Assembly (NCBI GenBank): GCA_027317645.1
Contig: DAHVQS010000073.1
Coordinates: forward strand, 1-7,971
Reading direction: 5' to 3'
Length of the DNA: 7,971 bases
Origin: Paenalcaligenes sp021793095
Lineage (GTDB): Bacteria; Pseudomonadota; Gammaproteobacteria; Burkholderiales; Burkholderiaceae_B
Shown: piece by piece, positions 1 to 6,102 of the stretch
Position numbering within the stretch: the first letter of the stretch is position 1
Layout: every line of letters starts with the position of its first letter
The notes under the pieces: model-generated
Databases searched by the model: none
The model's input: only the letters and a program-made list of their open reading frames with translations
Told to the model about the DNA's origin: nothing
Program-made: the position numbers and the translations under genes

Positions 1-953
1 GTGAGGCCCAATTACAGGCCTCAGCCGCTGATCTCGAGGGGGTTAAGCTGAGTTTAATCTCTACATTTTTGCAGACTTATTTTCAATATCAGCTTAACCT
101 ACAGTTGCTCGATCTTTATGCTCAGACCATCGATATTTATGAGCATACCCTAGCGATCACTGAAAATCGCTACGCCGCGGGGATGGTGGCGCGCAGTGAT
201 GTGGACAGCGCCGTTTCTCAATTAGAAAATGCACGCGTACAACAGCAAAATGCGCAGCGCCAACAAGAGCAGTTAGGACATGCGTTGGCGGTTTTGTTGG
301 GGGATGCACCGAGCGTGCGCGCATTTGTGGCCCAGCCACGCGAGTTTGATTATCCTCGGATGCCGGTCACCATACCGAGCGCTTTATTAGAGCGCCGACC
401 CGATATTGTGGCGGCCGAACGCCGGGTGGCCGCGGCCAATGCTGAGATTGGGGTGGCCCAGACGGCTTGGTTTCCAGAGTTTAGCTTTGATTTGCAGGGG
501 GGGTACCGCAGCAGTAGTTGGGCAGACTGGATCAGCACCCCCGCGCGCTTTTGGTCTTTGGGGCCTGCGCTGGCACTGAGTATTTTTGATGGCGGGGCGC
601 GGCGCTCGCGTGTGGCACAAGCCCAGGCGCAGTACGATGAGACCGTGGCTCAATATCGCGATACGGTCTTATCTGCATTACAAGAGGTAGAGGACCTTTT
701 TGCTGATTGGTTGAGCTTAGAAAAAGAAGAGCAAAGCCAGGCGCGGGCCTTGGCAGCCTCGCGCAGTGCGCTGCGCTCGATGACCGAGCAATATGAGCTC
801 GGAATGGTGGATTATCTCAGCTTGGCGCAGGTAGAAACCAGCACTCTAAGTACCGAGCAGGCCATGCTCAATTTGAAAAACGAACAGTTGCTGACAGCAG
901 TGCGCCTGTTTACTGCTTTGGGTGGGGGTTGGCAGGCCCAAGAGGAATCATGA
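1..953 (+). CDS. Outer-membrane efflux channel, TolC/OprM (NodT) family, 5'-truncated by window edge
   Basis: This is the trimeric outer-membrane exit duct of a tripartite efflux pump (RND or ABC type), which works with a periplasmic adaptor and an inner-membrane transporter. The reading frame is open from base 3, so 316 residues are visible and the lipoprotein signal and first part (roughly 150 residues, judging from the usual family length of 450-500) lie outside the window. A TTG at 69 is an internal leucine, because the upstream residues (EAQLQASAADLEGVKLSL) already match the family. The hallmark segment LLERRPDIVAAERRVAAANA lies near visible residues 129-148, followed by IGVAQTAWFPEFSF, the SIFDGG turn, and long heptad-like helices (QYDETVAQYRDTVLSALQEVED) with the second-repeat helix ending YELGMVDYLSLAQVE. 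Its adaptor and pump are not in view and are probably upstream. It ends tail to tail with the next gene. Family assignment is firm; the exported substrate is unknown. Confidence 0.93.
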   Translation, partial: EAQLQASAADLEGVKLSLISTFLQTYFQYQLNLQLLDLYAQTIDIYEHTLAITENRYAAGMVARSDVDSAVSQLENARVQQQNAQRQQEQLGHALAVLLGDAPSVRAFVAQPREFDYPRMPVTIPSALLERRPDIVAAERRVAAANAEIGVAQTAWFPEFSFDLQGGYRSSSWADWISTPARFWSLGPALALSIFDGGARRSRVAQAQAQYDETVAQYRDTVLSALQEVEDLFADWLSLEKEEQSQARALAASRSALRSMTEQYELGMVDYLSLAQVETSTLSTEQAMLNLKNEQLLTAVRLFTALGGGWQAQEES

Positions 954-1697
954 TTCCTGCATCCAGTCGTGCAGGGCTTGTACCCATTGCTGCGCGGGCA
1001 AACGGTACTGGCTTTCGATACGGGCAGCGCGTTTGTACAAGGTATCAAACTCTATTTCGGGTGCATTTTTAAAAGCGATGGCGATAAGGTTGCCATCCTC
1101 GGTCTCAGGTAGCCAGGCGGTGGCGGCAAAGCATTGATTGAGATCGTGGATATGCTCATGGATCACTTTTGGGGTACCCAATAAATTAATGGTTAATAAG
1201 CCATTATCCGTTAAGCTACGGGCGCAATGCGCATAAAAATCCACACCGCCCAAGATAGGCTCGGTGGCTTCGGCGCCGTAGGCATCGACTTGTAATAAAT
1301 CATAGTGCCCGTCGGGGCTTTGGTTGAGAAAGGCCTCGGCGCATTGTTGATGAATGGTGATGCGCTCACTTTGACGAGGGATAAAAAATTGCTCGTGAGC
1401 GGCAGCAATAACATTTGGGTTAGGTTCTAAAACATCAATATGCGCTTGGGGAAAATGGTGTTCACAAAAACGTGTGAGGGCCCCTGCGCCGAGTCCGCAT
1501 TGGACGATGTTTTTGGGTTGCTGATCAAAGAGTAGCCACAGCATCATGCGTTGCGCATAATCATGCACCAGCACATGGGGGGCTTTGAGGCTCATGACCC
1601 CTTGTACCCAGGGGCTATCCATATACAGATAGCGTAATTCGCCGCGGTTTTTGATCTGTACTTGGGGGTGTGTGGTTGAGGTGTTTTTTTGGGGCAT
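948..1697 (-). CDS. Spermidine-synthase-like (aminopropyltransferase/methyltransferase fold) protein
   Basis: This 249-residue protein has a Rossmann-type fold that binds S-adenosylmethionine or its decarboxylated form. Visible landmarks are the glycine loop CGLGAGALTRF (residues 67-77, G68-x-G70-x-G72), the ribose-binding acidic strand DVLEPNPNVI (88-97, E91), and LLQVDAYGAE (134-143), whose D138 sits where aminopropyltransferases carry their catalytic Asp. LTDNGLLTINL (162-172) is the late strand. The N-terminal YLYMDSPWVQGVMSLKAPH block is typical of a short proteobacterial spermidine-synthase-like group. The usual DSTDP-type polyamine signature is absent (DAYGAE instead), as is the EID motif (EPN), so I would not call it SpeE; a methyltransferase or another alkyl transfer is equally possible. 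It is the last gene of a leftward cluster, 56 bp after the Nudix gene, with no clear Shine-Dalgarno before the ATG. Its stop overlaps the efflux gene's stop in the palindrome TCATGA. Confidence 0.85.
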   Translation of the reverse strand: MPQKNTSTTHPQVQIKNRGELRYLYMDSPWVQGVMSLKAPHVLVHDYAQRMMLWLLFDQQPKNIVQCGLGAGALTRFCEHHFPQAHIDVLEPNPNVIAAAHEQFFIPRQSERITIHQQCAEAFLNQSPDGHYDLLQVDAYGAEATEPILGGVDFYAHCARSLTDNGLLTINLLGTPKVIHEHIHDLNQCFAATAWLPETEDGNLIAIAFKNAPEIEFDTLYKRAARIESQYRLPAQQWVQALHDWMQES

Positions 1698-1753
1698 ATT
1701 GATAGGTCTGTAGGTTAAAGCAAGAGGGTCAATGAGGGGCGCAGATTGAATAA

Positions 1754-2773
1754 TTAATCGGGTGTGCGGAGCAATTGCCGTATGCCAGCAATCCCTTGAG
1801 CACCGTGTTCAATTGCTGTGGGCAATGAGTCTGGATGTTGGCCGCCCAGAGCGTAGACGGGCAAGGCCACCGCCTGGGTCAGCGCGGCAAAGTTTGCCCA
1901 GCCGATGGGGGGGTGATCAGGATGTGACGGGGTGGGCAATACATGCCCAAGGACTGCAAAATCTGCATGCAAACGCGCGGCGCGCTGCAGCTCAGCGAGA
2001 TCATGTGCTGACACGCCGATGAGGTGGTTGGCGGGTAAATCAAAATGCGCCTGCACGGTGTAGAGGCGATCAGGGAGTGACTGCAGTTGTTGGGCATCAT
2101 GACCGCGCAAATGAACCCCTTGAGCCGCGTGCCACCATGATTGGGGGTGCACACTGTTAACGAGGCAAGGCACCTCGTATTGGGCGCATAGCGCGAGGGT
2201 GCGCTCAAAGCAGCGCTGCAGTTCTTGAGCAGTCTGAGCATCTTGGTGCGCACGCTGTTGCCAGTCGGGCTCACGAAATTGCACCATATGTGGAATGGCG
2301 GTCTGCAGGGTGTGCTCCAAGCGTTGTAACCATTGTTGCGGGTCGTCCTGGGCGCTGCTGATCAGGTAGTGTTGGGGCAGTTGTAGCCATCGTAAAATAG
2401 GCAGGCTGGTCGGTAGGATAGGACCCAGCGAGCCCAATTGATCAGGGTGCGTCCATGCCAAGGTCTGCCCCTCAAGTGGCTGGGGTGTATGGGCCCAGCC
2501 GGTGATGATAAACAACTCGAGGATGACCGTGCCACGCGGGTAGTGATGCGTGAGGGTATGCCAATGGGTGGCGCGTTGCGGCTCAATGCGGATGCCTAAT
2601 TCCTCATAGAGCTCGCGCTCAACCGCCGCCAAGGGCGTTTCAGTAGGCTCTATTTTGCCGCCAGGTAGCTCCCACCAATGGGGCCAGGGCTTATCTGCAG
2701 GGCGACTGGCCAAGAGGATTTGCCCATCCTCACGCTGGAGGATGCCGACCGCAACACGCACCGGTTTAGACAT
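1754..2773 (-). CDS. Nudix (MutT-like) hydrolase fused to a thiamine-phosphate-synthase/TenI-like domain
   Basis: A two-domain protein of 339 residues. Residues 1-132 are a MutT-type Nudix hydrolase with a perfect Nudix box at 39-61 (GKIEPTE, then RELYEELGI, with metal-binding E54, E57 and E58). WWELPGGK just before it is the MutT signature, so hydrolysis of 8-oxo-dGTP or a similar nucleotide is likely. Residues 135-336 resemble ThiE/TenI: YLISS, VQFREPD (164-170), CLVNS (203-207), GVHLRGHD (219-226), IGVSAHDLAEL, a VLPTPSHP loop, and YALGG near the end. The canonical ThiE residues REK and NDR are REP and NSV here, so true thiamine-phosphate synthase activity is doubtful. This domain order is known in other proteobacteria. 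An ATG 144 bp upstream would extend the frame into the ATPase gene, but MSKPVRVAVG is the normal family start and overlaps the ATPase stop by 8 bp, suggesting translational coupling. Confidence 0.93.
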   Translation of the reverse strand: MSKPVRVAVGILQREDGQILLASRPADKPWPHWWELPGGKIEPTETPLAAVERELYEELGIRIEPQRATHWHTLTHHYPRGTVILELFIITGWAHTPQPLEGQTLAWTHPDQLGSLGPILPTSLPILRWLQLPQHYLISSAQDDPQQWLQRLEHTLQTAIPHMVQFREPDWQQRAHQDAQTAQELQRCFERTLALCAQYEVPCLVNSVHPQSWWHAAQGVHLRGHDAQQLQSLPDRLYTVQAHFDLPANHLIGVSAHDLAELQRAARLHADFAVLGHVLPTPSHPDHPPIGWANFAALTQAVALPVYALGGQHPDSLPTAIEHGAQGIAGIRQLLRTPD

Positions 2774-3629
2774 GGTTGGCCGCCCAGTCTTGTGCAAATT
2801 GGCGTGCGACCCGACCCGAGCGAGAGCCTCGTTGCAATGCCCATTGTAGGGCTTCTTTTTCTGCCGCATCGATGTGTTTTTGGCTGCAACCGAGTTGTTT
2901 GAGCCAATAATTGACAATGCTCAGATAGTGCTGCTGGCTAAATGGATAAAAGGACAGCCAAATGCCAAAGCGCTCGGACAGTGATATTTTTTCCTCAACC
3001 GCCTCGCCAGGATGGATTTCCCCTGCCTGGGTATTAGGGTCCAAATTTTCGTGCATATACTCGGGCATTAAATGGCGGCGGTTAGAGGTGGCGTAAATGA
3101 GGACATTATCGCTGGGCGCCGCCACCGAACCATCCAAAACGGATTTCAGCTCTTTATAGCCGGGCTCTCCAGCATCAAAAGAGAGGTCATCACAAAAAAT
3201 CACAAAGCGCTCGGCGCGGCCGTCTAGTTGTTTGATAATGTCGTTGAGATCCGCAAGATCTTCTTTGTCGACCTCGACCAGACGCAGTCCATCCTGAGCA
3301 TAGGTGTTGAGCATGGCGCGCACCAGAGAGCTTTTACCAGTACCGCGGGAGCCGGTCATGAGGACGTTATTCGCGGGCTTGCCTTGAACAAAGTTGACCG
3401 TGTTTCGCTCGAGGGTTTTTTTCTGCTCTTCTACATGCAAGAGGTCCTCAGTGGCGATTTGAGCGATGTTATGGACCGACTCTAACCAGCCACGGGTGCC
3501 TTGTTTGCGCCACCGATAAGCATGTGCTGACCAATCAGTGGCAGGCGGCACCGGGGGCAACCATGCCTCTAACTGTGCCAACACTCGTTCAGCTCTGGCA
3601 AGTATTTGGCTAAGATCATATTGCGACAA
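2766..3629 (-). CDS. DUF815-family AAA+ ATPase
   Basis: A cytosolic P-loop ATPase of 287 residues belonging to the uncharacterised DUF815 (PF05673) group; its cellular role is unknown. Landmarks: Walker A GSRGTGKSS (93-101, K99), Walker B FVIFCDDLSF (142-151, D147/D148), a sensor-1 region LIYATSNRRHL (177-187), LSERFGI (217-223) with a likely arginine finger R220, and SGRVARQFA (271-279) at the sensor-2 end. The first possible start in frame is TTG at 3641, but it has no ribosome binding site. A second TTG at 3629 is preceded at 6 nt by GGAG (3636-3639), so I choose 3629 (protein begins MSQYDLSQIL). It is the first gene of the leftward cluster; its stop TAA overlaps the ATG of the Nudix gene (ATGTCTAA). 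It is divergent from ispB. Length and motif order are complete, with no sign of decay. Confidence 0.92.
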   Translation of the reverse strand: MSQYDLSQILARAERVLAQLEAWLPPVPPATDWSAHAYRWRKQGTRGWLESVHNIAQIATEDLLHVEEQKKTLERNTVNFVQGKPANNVLMTGSRGTGKSSLVRAMLNTYAQDGLRLVEVDKEDLADLNDIIKQLDGRAERFVIFCDDLSFDAGEPGYKELKSVLDGSVAAPSDNVLIYATSNRRHLMPEYMHENLDPNTQAGEIHPGEAVEEKISLSERFGIWLSFYPFSQQHYLSIVNYWLKQLGCSQKHIDAAEKEALQWALQRGSRSGRVARQFAQDWAANHV

Positions 3630-3641
3630 GATAAACTCCAA
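3627..3641 (-). promoter_or_regulatory. Start region of the DUF815 gene: GGAG Shine-Dalgarno plus TTG start
   Basis: On the minus strand the sequence reads TTGGAGTTTATCTTG. The GGAG (3636-3639) lies 6 nt before the TTG at 3629, which is ideal spacing, whereas the upstream TTG at 3641 has no purine tract. This decides the start. The same 15-base arrangement recurs at the ispB start on the other strand. Confidence 0.65.
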
Positions 3642-3665
3642 AATGTATAAATCACAAACTTAACA

Positions 3666-3693
3666 ATAATACCTACAAAACCGCGATTGTTCA
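3666..3693 (-). promoter_or_regulatory. Possible sigma-70 promoter for the DUF815/Nudix/spermidine-synthase-like cluster
   Basis: On the minus strand, TATTAT (3666-3671, five of six matches to TATAAT) is preceded at 16 nt by TGAACA (3688-3693, four of six matches to TTGACA). The leader to the TTG at 3629 would be about 30 nt. It is the best candidate in the divergent region for this strand but only a moderate match. Confidence 0.4.
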
Positions 3694-3719
3694 GTATACG
3701 GGTCCTCTCAGCGATAGGG

Positions 3720-3748
3720 TTTAGCTAATGTGATCAACACCGTATAAT
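3720..3748 (+). promoter_or_regulatory. Likely sigma-70 promoter for ispB
   Basis: A perfect TATAAT -10 box lies at 3743-3748. A weak -35 candidate TTTAGC (3720-3725, three of six matches) sits 17 nt upstream. Transcription would begin near 3755, giving a leader of about 25-40 nt depending on the start codon. The poor -35 suggests either moderate strength or help from an activator; no operator is recognisable. Confidence 0.55.
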
Positions 3749-3780
3749 CTATACTTCCTCACCGCTTTGTTAAATTTTAT

Positions 3781-3795
3781 TTGGACACTATCTTG
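3781..3795 (+). promoter_or_regulatory. Start region of ispB: GGA plus TTG start choice
   Basis: The sequence reads TTGGACACTATCTTG. The GGA at 3783-3785 lies 7 nt before the TTG at 3793, while the TTG at 3781 has only T/A-rich sequence before it (stop TAA in frame at 3745, no ATG or GTG between). Starting at 3793 also puts the conserved DM pair at residues 13-14, the same as in E. coli IspB as I recall it. Confidence 0.5.
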
Positions 3796-4758
3796 AGCTT
3801 ATCTGATTTGTTCGACCCTATCGCCACTGACATGAAGGCGCTGGATGCCGTCATTCGTGAGCGCTTGGATTCCGAGGTGGTTTTGATTCGTACCATTGGC
3901 GAGTATATCGTCAGTGCAGGGGGCAAGCGTTTACGCCCAGCAGTATTGATGTTGGTGGCCAAAGCATTGGGTTACAAAGGCTCAGACCATCATTTGCTGG
4001 CCGCGGTGGTTGAGTTTATTCATACTGCAACCCTGTTACACGATGATGTGGTTGATGAGTCTGATTTGCGTCGGGGGCGCAGTACTGCGAATGCCGTTTT
4101 TGGCAATGCCGCCAGTGTGCTGGTCGGTGATTATCTCTATTCTCGCTCTTTTGAAATGATGGTCGAGACCCGTTCCATGCAGGCCATGGCGGTGCTATCC
4201 GCAGCCACGACGGTGATTGCAGAGGGCGAGGTGTTGCAATTACTCAACGTTCATGATCCCGATGTTTCCCAAGAGCGCTACATGCAGGTAGTGCGTTATA
4301 AAACCGCCAAGCTATTCGAGGCGGCGACTGAGGTCGGTGCCATTTTGGGCGCAGCTGATGACGATTTACAAGCCGCCGCTGCGGCACTGGGGCGACACTT
4401 GGGGACAGCCTTTCAGCTCATTGATGATGTGCTTGATTACAGTGGGGATGCCGAGGCGCTGGGTAAAAATGTGGGCGATGATTTGCGTGAGGGAAAACCG
4501 ACATTGCCGCTCATCCGCGTGATGGAGGTGGGCACCGATAAAGAAAAGGCGCTGATCCGCAATGCCATCCAGACTGGCGATGCTGATTTTGATGCCGTCG
4601 CGCGGGCGATTGCCAATACCGATGCGGTCGAGTACACCCGTATTGCGGCACGCAATGAGGCGCAGCTCGCCTTAGATGCTTTGGCACAGTTTCCACCGTC
4701 CGAGGCGACGGATGCTTTGCAGGCGATGTGCAAATTTTCCATCGAGCGGGATCGCTAA
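3793..4758 (+). CDS. ispB: Octaprenyl diphosphate synthase (trans-polyprenyl synthase)
   Basis: IspB extends farnesyl diphosphate with isopentenyl diphosphate to make the C40 side chain of ubiquinone/menaquinone at the cytosolic face of the membrane. The 321-residue protein shows every family landmark: GGKRLRP (43-49, isopentenyl-diphosphate binding), the first aspartate-rich motif LLHDDVVDESDLRRG (81-95, D84, D85, D88), GNAASVLVGDYLYSR (104-118), EGEVLQL (144-150), FQLIDDVLDY (207-216, second aspartate-rich motif) and GKNVGDDLREGKPTLPL (224-240). The residues before the first Asp motif (HTATLLH) lack a bulky chain-stopper, in keeping with a long-chain product. Octaprenyl is inferred from proteobacterial homologues; chain length is not readable from sequence. 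The start is TTG at 3793 or, less likely, TTG at 3781 (four residues longer). It is a single-gene unit with its own promoter and terminator. The common rplU-rpmA neighbours are absent; the divergent partner is the DUF815 ATPase. Confidence 0.96.
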   Translation: MSLSDLFDPIATDMKALDAVIRERLDSEVVLIRTIGEYIVSAGGKRLRPAVLMLVAKALGYKGSDHHLLAAVVEFIHTATLLHDDVVDESDLRRGRSTANAVFGNAASVLVGDYLYSRSFEMMVETRSMQAMAVLSAATTVIAEGEVLQLLNVHDPDVSQERYMQVVRYKTAKLFEAATEVGAILGAADDDLQAAAAALGRHLGTAFQLIDDVLDYSGDAEALGKNVGDDLREGKPTLPLIRVMEVGTDKEKALIRNAIQTGDADFDAVARAIANTDAVEYTRIAARNEAQLALDALAQFPPSEATDALQAMCKFSIERDR

Positions 4759-4774
4759 TTCCTTTATTCCTGAT

Positions 4775-4805
4775 TAGAGCGCGGTCATACCGCGCTTTAT
4801 TATTT
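4775..4805 (+). terminator. Intrinsic terminator of ispB
   Basis: A perfect 8-bp G+C-rich hairpin, AGCGCGGT (4778-4785) / ACCGCGCT (4789-4796) with a CAT loop, can extend to 11 bp with one G-U pair. It is followed by TTATTATTT, a broken T tract. It begins 16 bp after the ispB stop and isolates ispB from gltS. Confidence 0.8.
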
Positions 4806-4847
4806 GGCACGCCGAAGCCCCCGCATTTTTCAGAGGCTTTAATTCAC

Positions 4848-4853
4848 AAAGGG
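4848..4853 (+). promoter_or_regulatory. Ribosome binding site of gltS
   Basis: AAAGGG lies 7 nt before the ATG at 4861, a good Shine-Dalgarno at standard spacing. This supports that ATG as the start. No convincing -35/-10 pair was seen between the ispB terminator and this site. Confidence 0.6.
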
Positions 4854-4860
4854 CAGTTTC

Positions 4861-6102
4861 ATGCTTATCGAGTTTAGTAACGTTGAAACGCTTGGTTTAG
4901 CAGCTATTTTTTTGGTGATTGGACACTTTATTAAAGAGCGTATCCCTGTTTTAGAACGTTACTTTATTCCTTCCCCCATTATTGGTGGTCTCGTATTTTC
5001 TATCATCATGTTGATAGGCCATCAGACGGGTGCTTTTAACCTCGAGCTCAGCAATGATATGCGCGATCTTTTGCTGATGATGTTTTTTACGACCATTGGG
5101 TTTACGGCTAGCTTGGAGATGCTCAAACGCGGTGGCGTGGCGGTGGCTTTGTTTTTACTCGCTTGTACTATCTTAGTGCTCATACAGAATATTGTGGGGG
5201 CGGGTTTGGCCACAATACTCGGGACGAATCCTTTGATTGGTTTGGCTGCGGGTTCTATCTCTTTGACTGGGGGGCACGGGACTTCAGCCGCTTTTGGTCC
5301 TTTGCTTGAGGCACATGGGGCGGTCGGCGCCTTACCCGCCGCGATTGCCGCAGCGACTTGGGGGTTGGTGCTGGGCTGCATCATCGGTGGTCCGGTGGGG
5401 TTGCGTTTATTGCGCCGCTATCACCTCAAGGGGCCCCAGGCGGATGCGTCTGGAATGGGTGAGGCGAGCGCTGATAATGACGCCAAGCGCGCGGGCCCCA
5501 CCCGTCAATCGGATGAGGAGGCAGCGGCCAAAGAGGCCACACGGCGTTTTCCTTTTTCGACCTTGTCGGTGGTGTTGTTATGCGTGGCAGCCGGTTTGGG
5601 TGGGGCGGCCATTGACTGGTTGCAACAATACGGGGTGACCGTACCGGCCTATTTGGGGGCCATGCTGATCGCTGCATTGATTCGTAATATTTATGATCTG
5701 CGTCGCATCGATTTCCCCGATGTGGAGATGAATACGATCAGCATGGTGTCGTTGAGCTTTTTCCTGGTCCTGGCATTAATGAGTATGCGGTTGTGGGAGT
5801 TGGCCCATGTCTTTGGGCCACTGCTCATTATTTTGATCGTACAGACGGTAATTGTGTTTTTCTTTACCTATTTTGTGACTTTTAGAATAATGGGCAAGGA
5901 CTATGATGCGGCCACTTTGGCCGTCGGTCATTGTGGTGTGGGTTTGGGCGCCACACCGAATGCCATGGCAAATATTCAGGCCTTTACCAATGCAAATGGG
6001 CCCTCGCCCAAGGCATTCTTTGTCATTCCCATTGTGGGCTCGTTATTTATTGACTTTGTGAATGCCATCGTTATTACGGTGTTTGTGAACGTATTTTCTT
6101 GA
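4861..6102 (+). CDS. gltS: Sodium/glutamate symporter
   Basis: GltS imports L-glutamate (and D-glutamate) with sodium across the inner membrane. At 413 residues it is slightly longer than E. coli GltS (401). About ten hydrophobic segments fall in two halves, at roughly 10-30, 38-55, 68-85, 92-112, 113-133 and 155-185, then 232-252, 262-276, 292-312, 318-342 and 385-411. The two re-entrant-loop signatures are present: SISLTGGHGTSAAF (132-145) and GHCGVGLGATPNAMANIQAF (356-375). YFIPSPIIGGL (35-45) and FFTTIGFTASLEML (75-88) are also family blocks. Between the halves, residues 188-229 form a hydrophilic, charged, Ala-rich loop with low conservation, somewhat longer than in E. coli; there is no sign of frameshift. 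The gene has a good ribosome binding site and sits after the ispB terminator. Its 3' end overlaps the convergent TPP-enzyme gene by 29 bp. Confidence 0.96.
   Translation: MLIEFSNVETLGLAAIFLVIGHFIKERIPVLERYFIPSPIIGGLVFSIIMLIGHQTGAFNLELSNDMRDLLLMMFFTTIGFTASLEMLKRGGVAVALFLLACTILVLIQNIVGAGLATILGTNPLIGLAAGSISLTGGHGTSAAFGPLLEAHGAVGALPAAIAAATWGLVLGCIIGGPVGLRLLRRYHLKGPQADASGMGEASADNDAKRAGPTRQSDEEAAAKEATRRFPFSTLSVVLLCVAAGLGGAAIDWLQQYGVTVPAYLGAMLIAALIRNIYDLRRIDFPDVEMNTISMVSLSFFLVLALMSMRLWELAHVFGPLLIILIVQTVIVFFFTYFVTFRIMGKDYDAATLAVGHCGVGLGATPNAMANIQAFTNANGPSPKAFFVIPIVGSLFIDFVNAIVITVFVNVFS

Noticed and set aside
69..71. TTG as start of the efflux-channel gene
   Set aside because: The frame stays open to base 3 and the upstream residues match the NodT/OprM family, so the gene is cut by the window edge and this is an internal leucine codon.
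1754..2773. Frameshift or two separate genes (mutT and thiE)
   Set aside because: One uninterrupted frame covers both domains, and this fusion order is known in other proteobacteria.
2774..2917. N-terminal extension of the Nudix protein by 48 residues
   Set aside because: The added residues have no Nudix-family resemblance and lie antiphase inside the ATPase gene; the ATG at 2773 fits the family start and overlaps the ATPase stop.
3728..3740. CRP- or FNR-type operator around TGTGATCA upstream of ispB
   Set aside because: Only one half-site-like block is present, without the symmetrical partner at the right spacing.
4437..4810. Minus-strand open frames opposite ispB
   Set aside because: Composition is what antisense of a conserved gene gives (Arg, Ser, Ala, Pro rich), and one runs through the ispB terminator.
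4815..4839. AAGCC/GGCTT hairpin before gltS as a second terminator or riboswitch
   Set aside because: Only a 5-bp stem with a 15-nt loop and no T tract; not better than chance.
4804..4843. gltS promoter from TTGGCA (4804-4809) and TTTAAT (4838-4843)
   Set aside because: Spacing is 28 nt, far from 16-18, and no acceptable alternative pairing was found, so no promoter is called.
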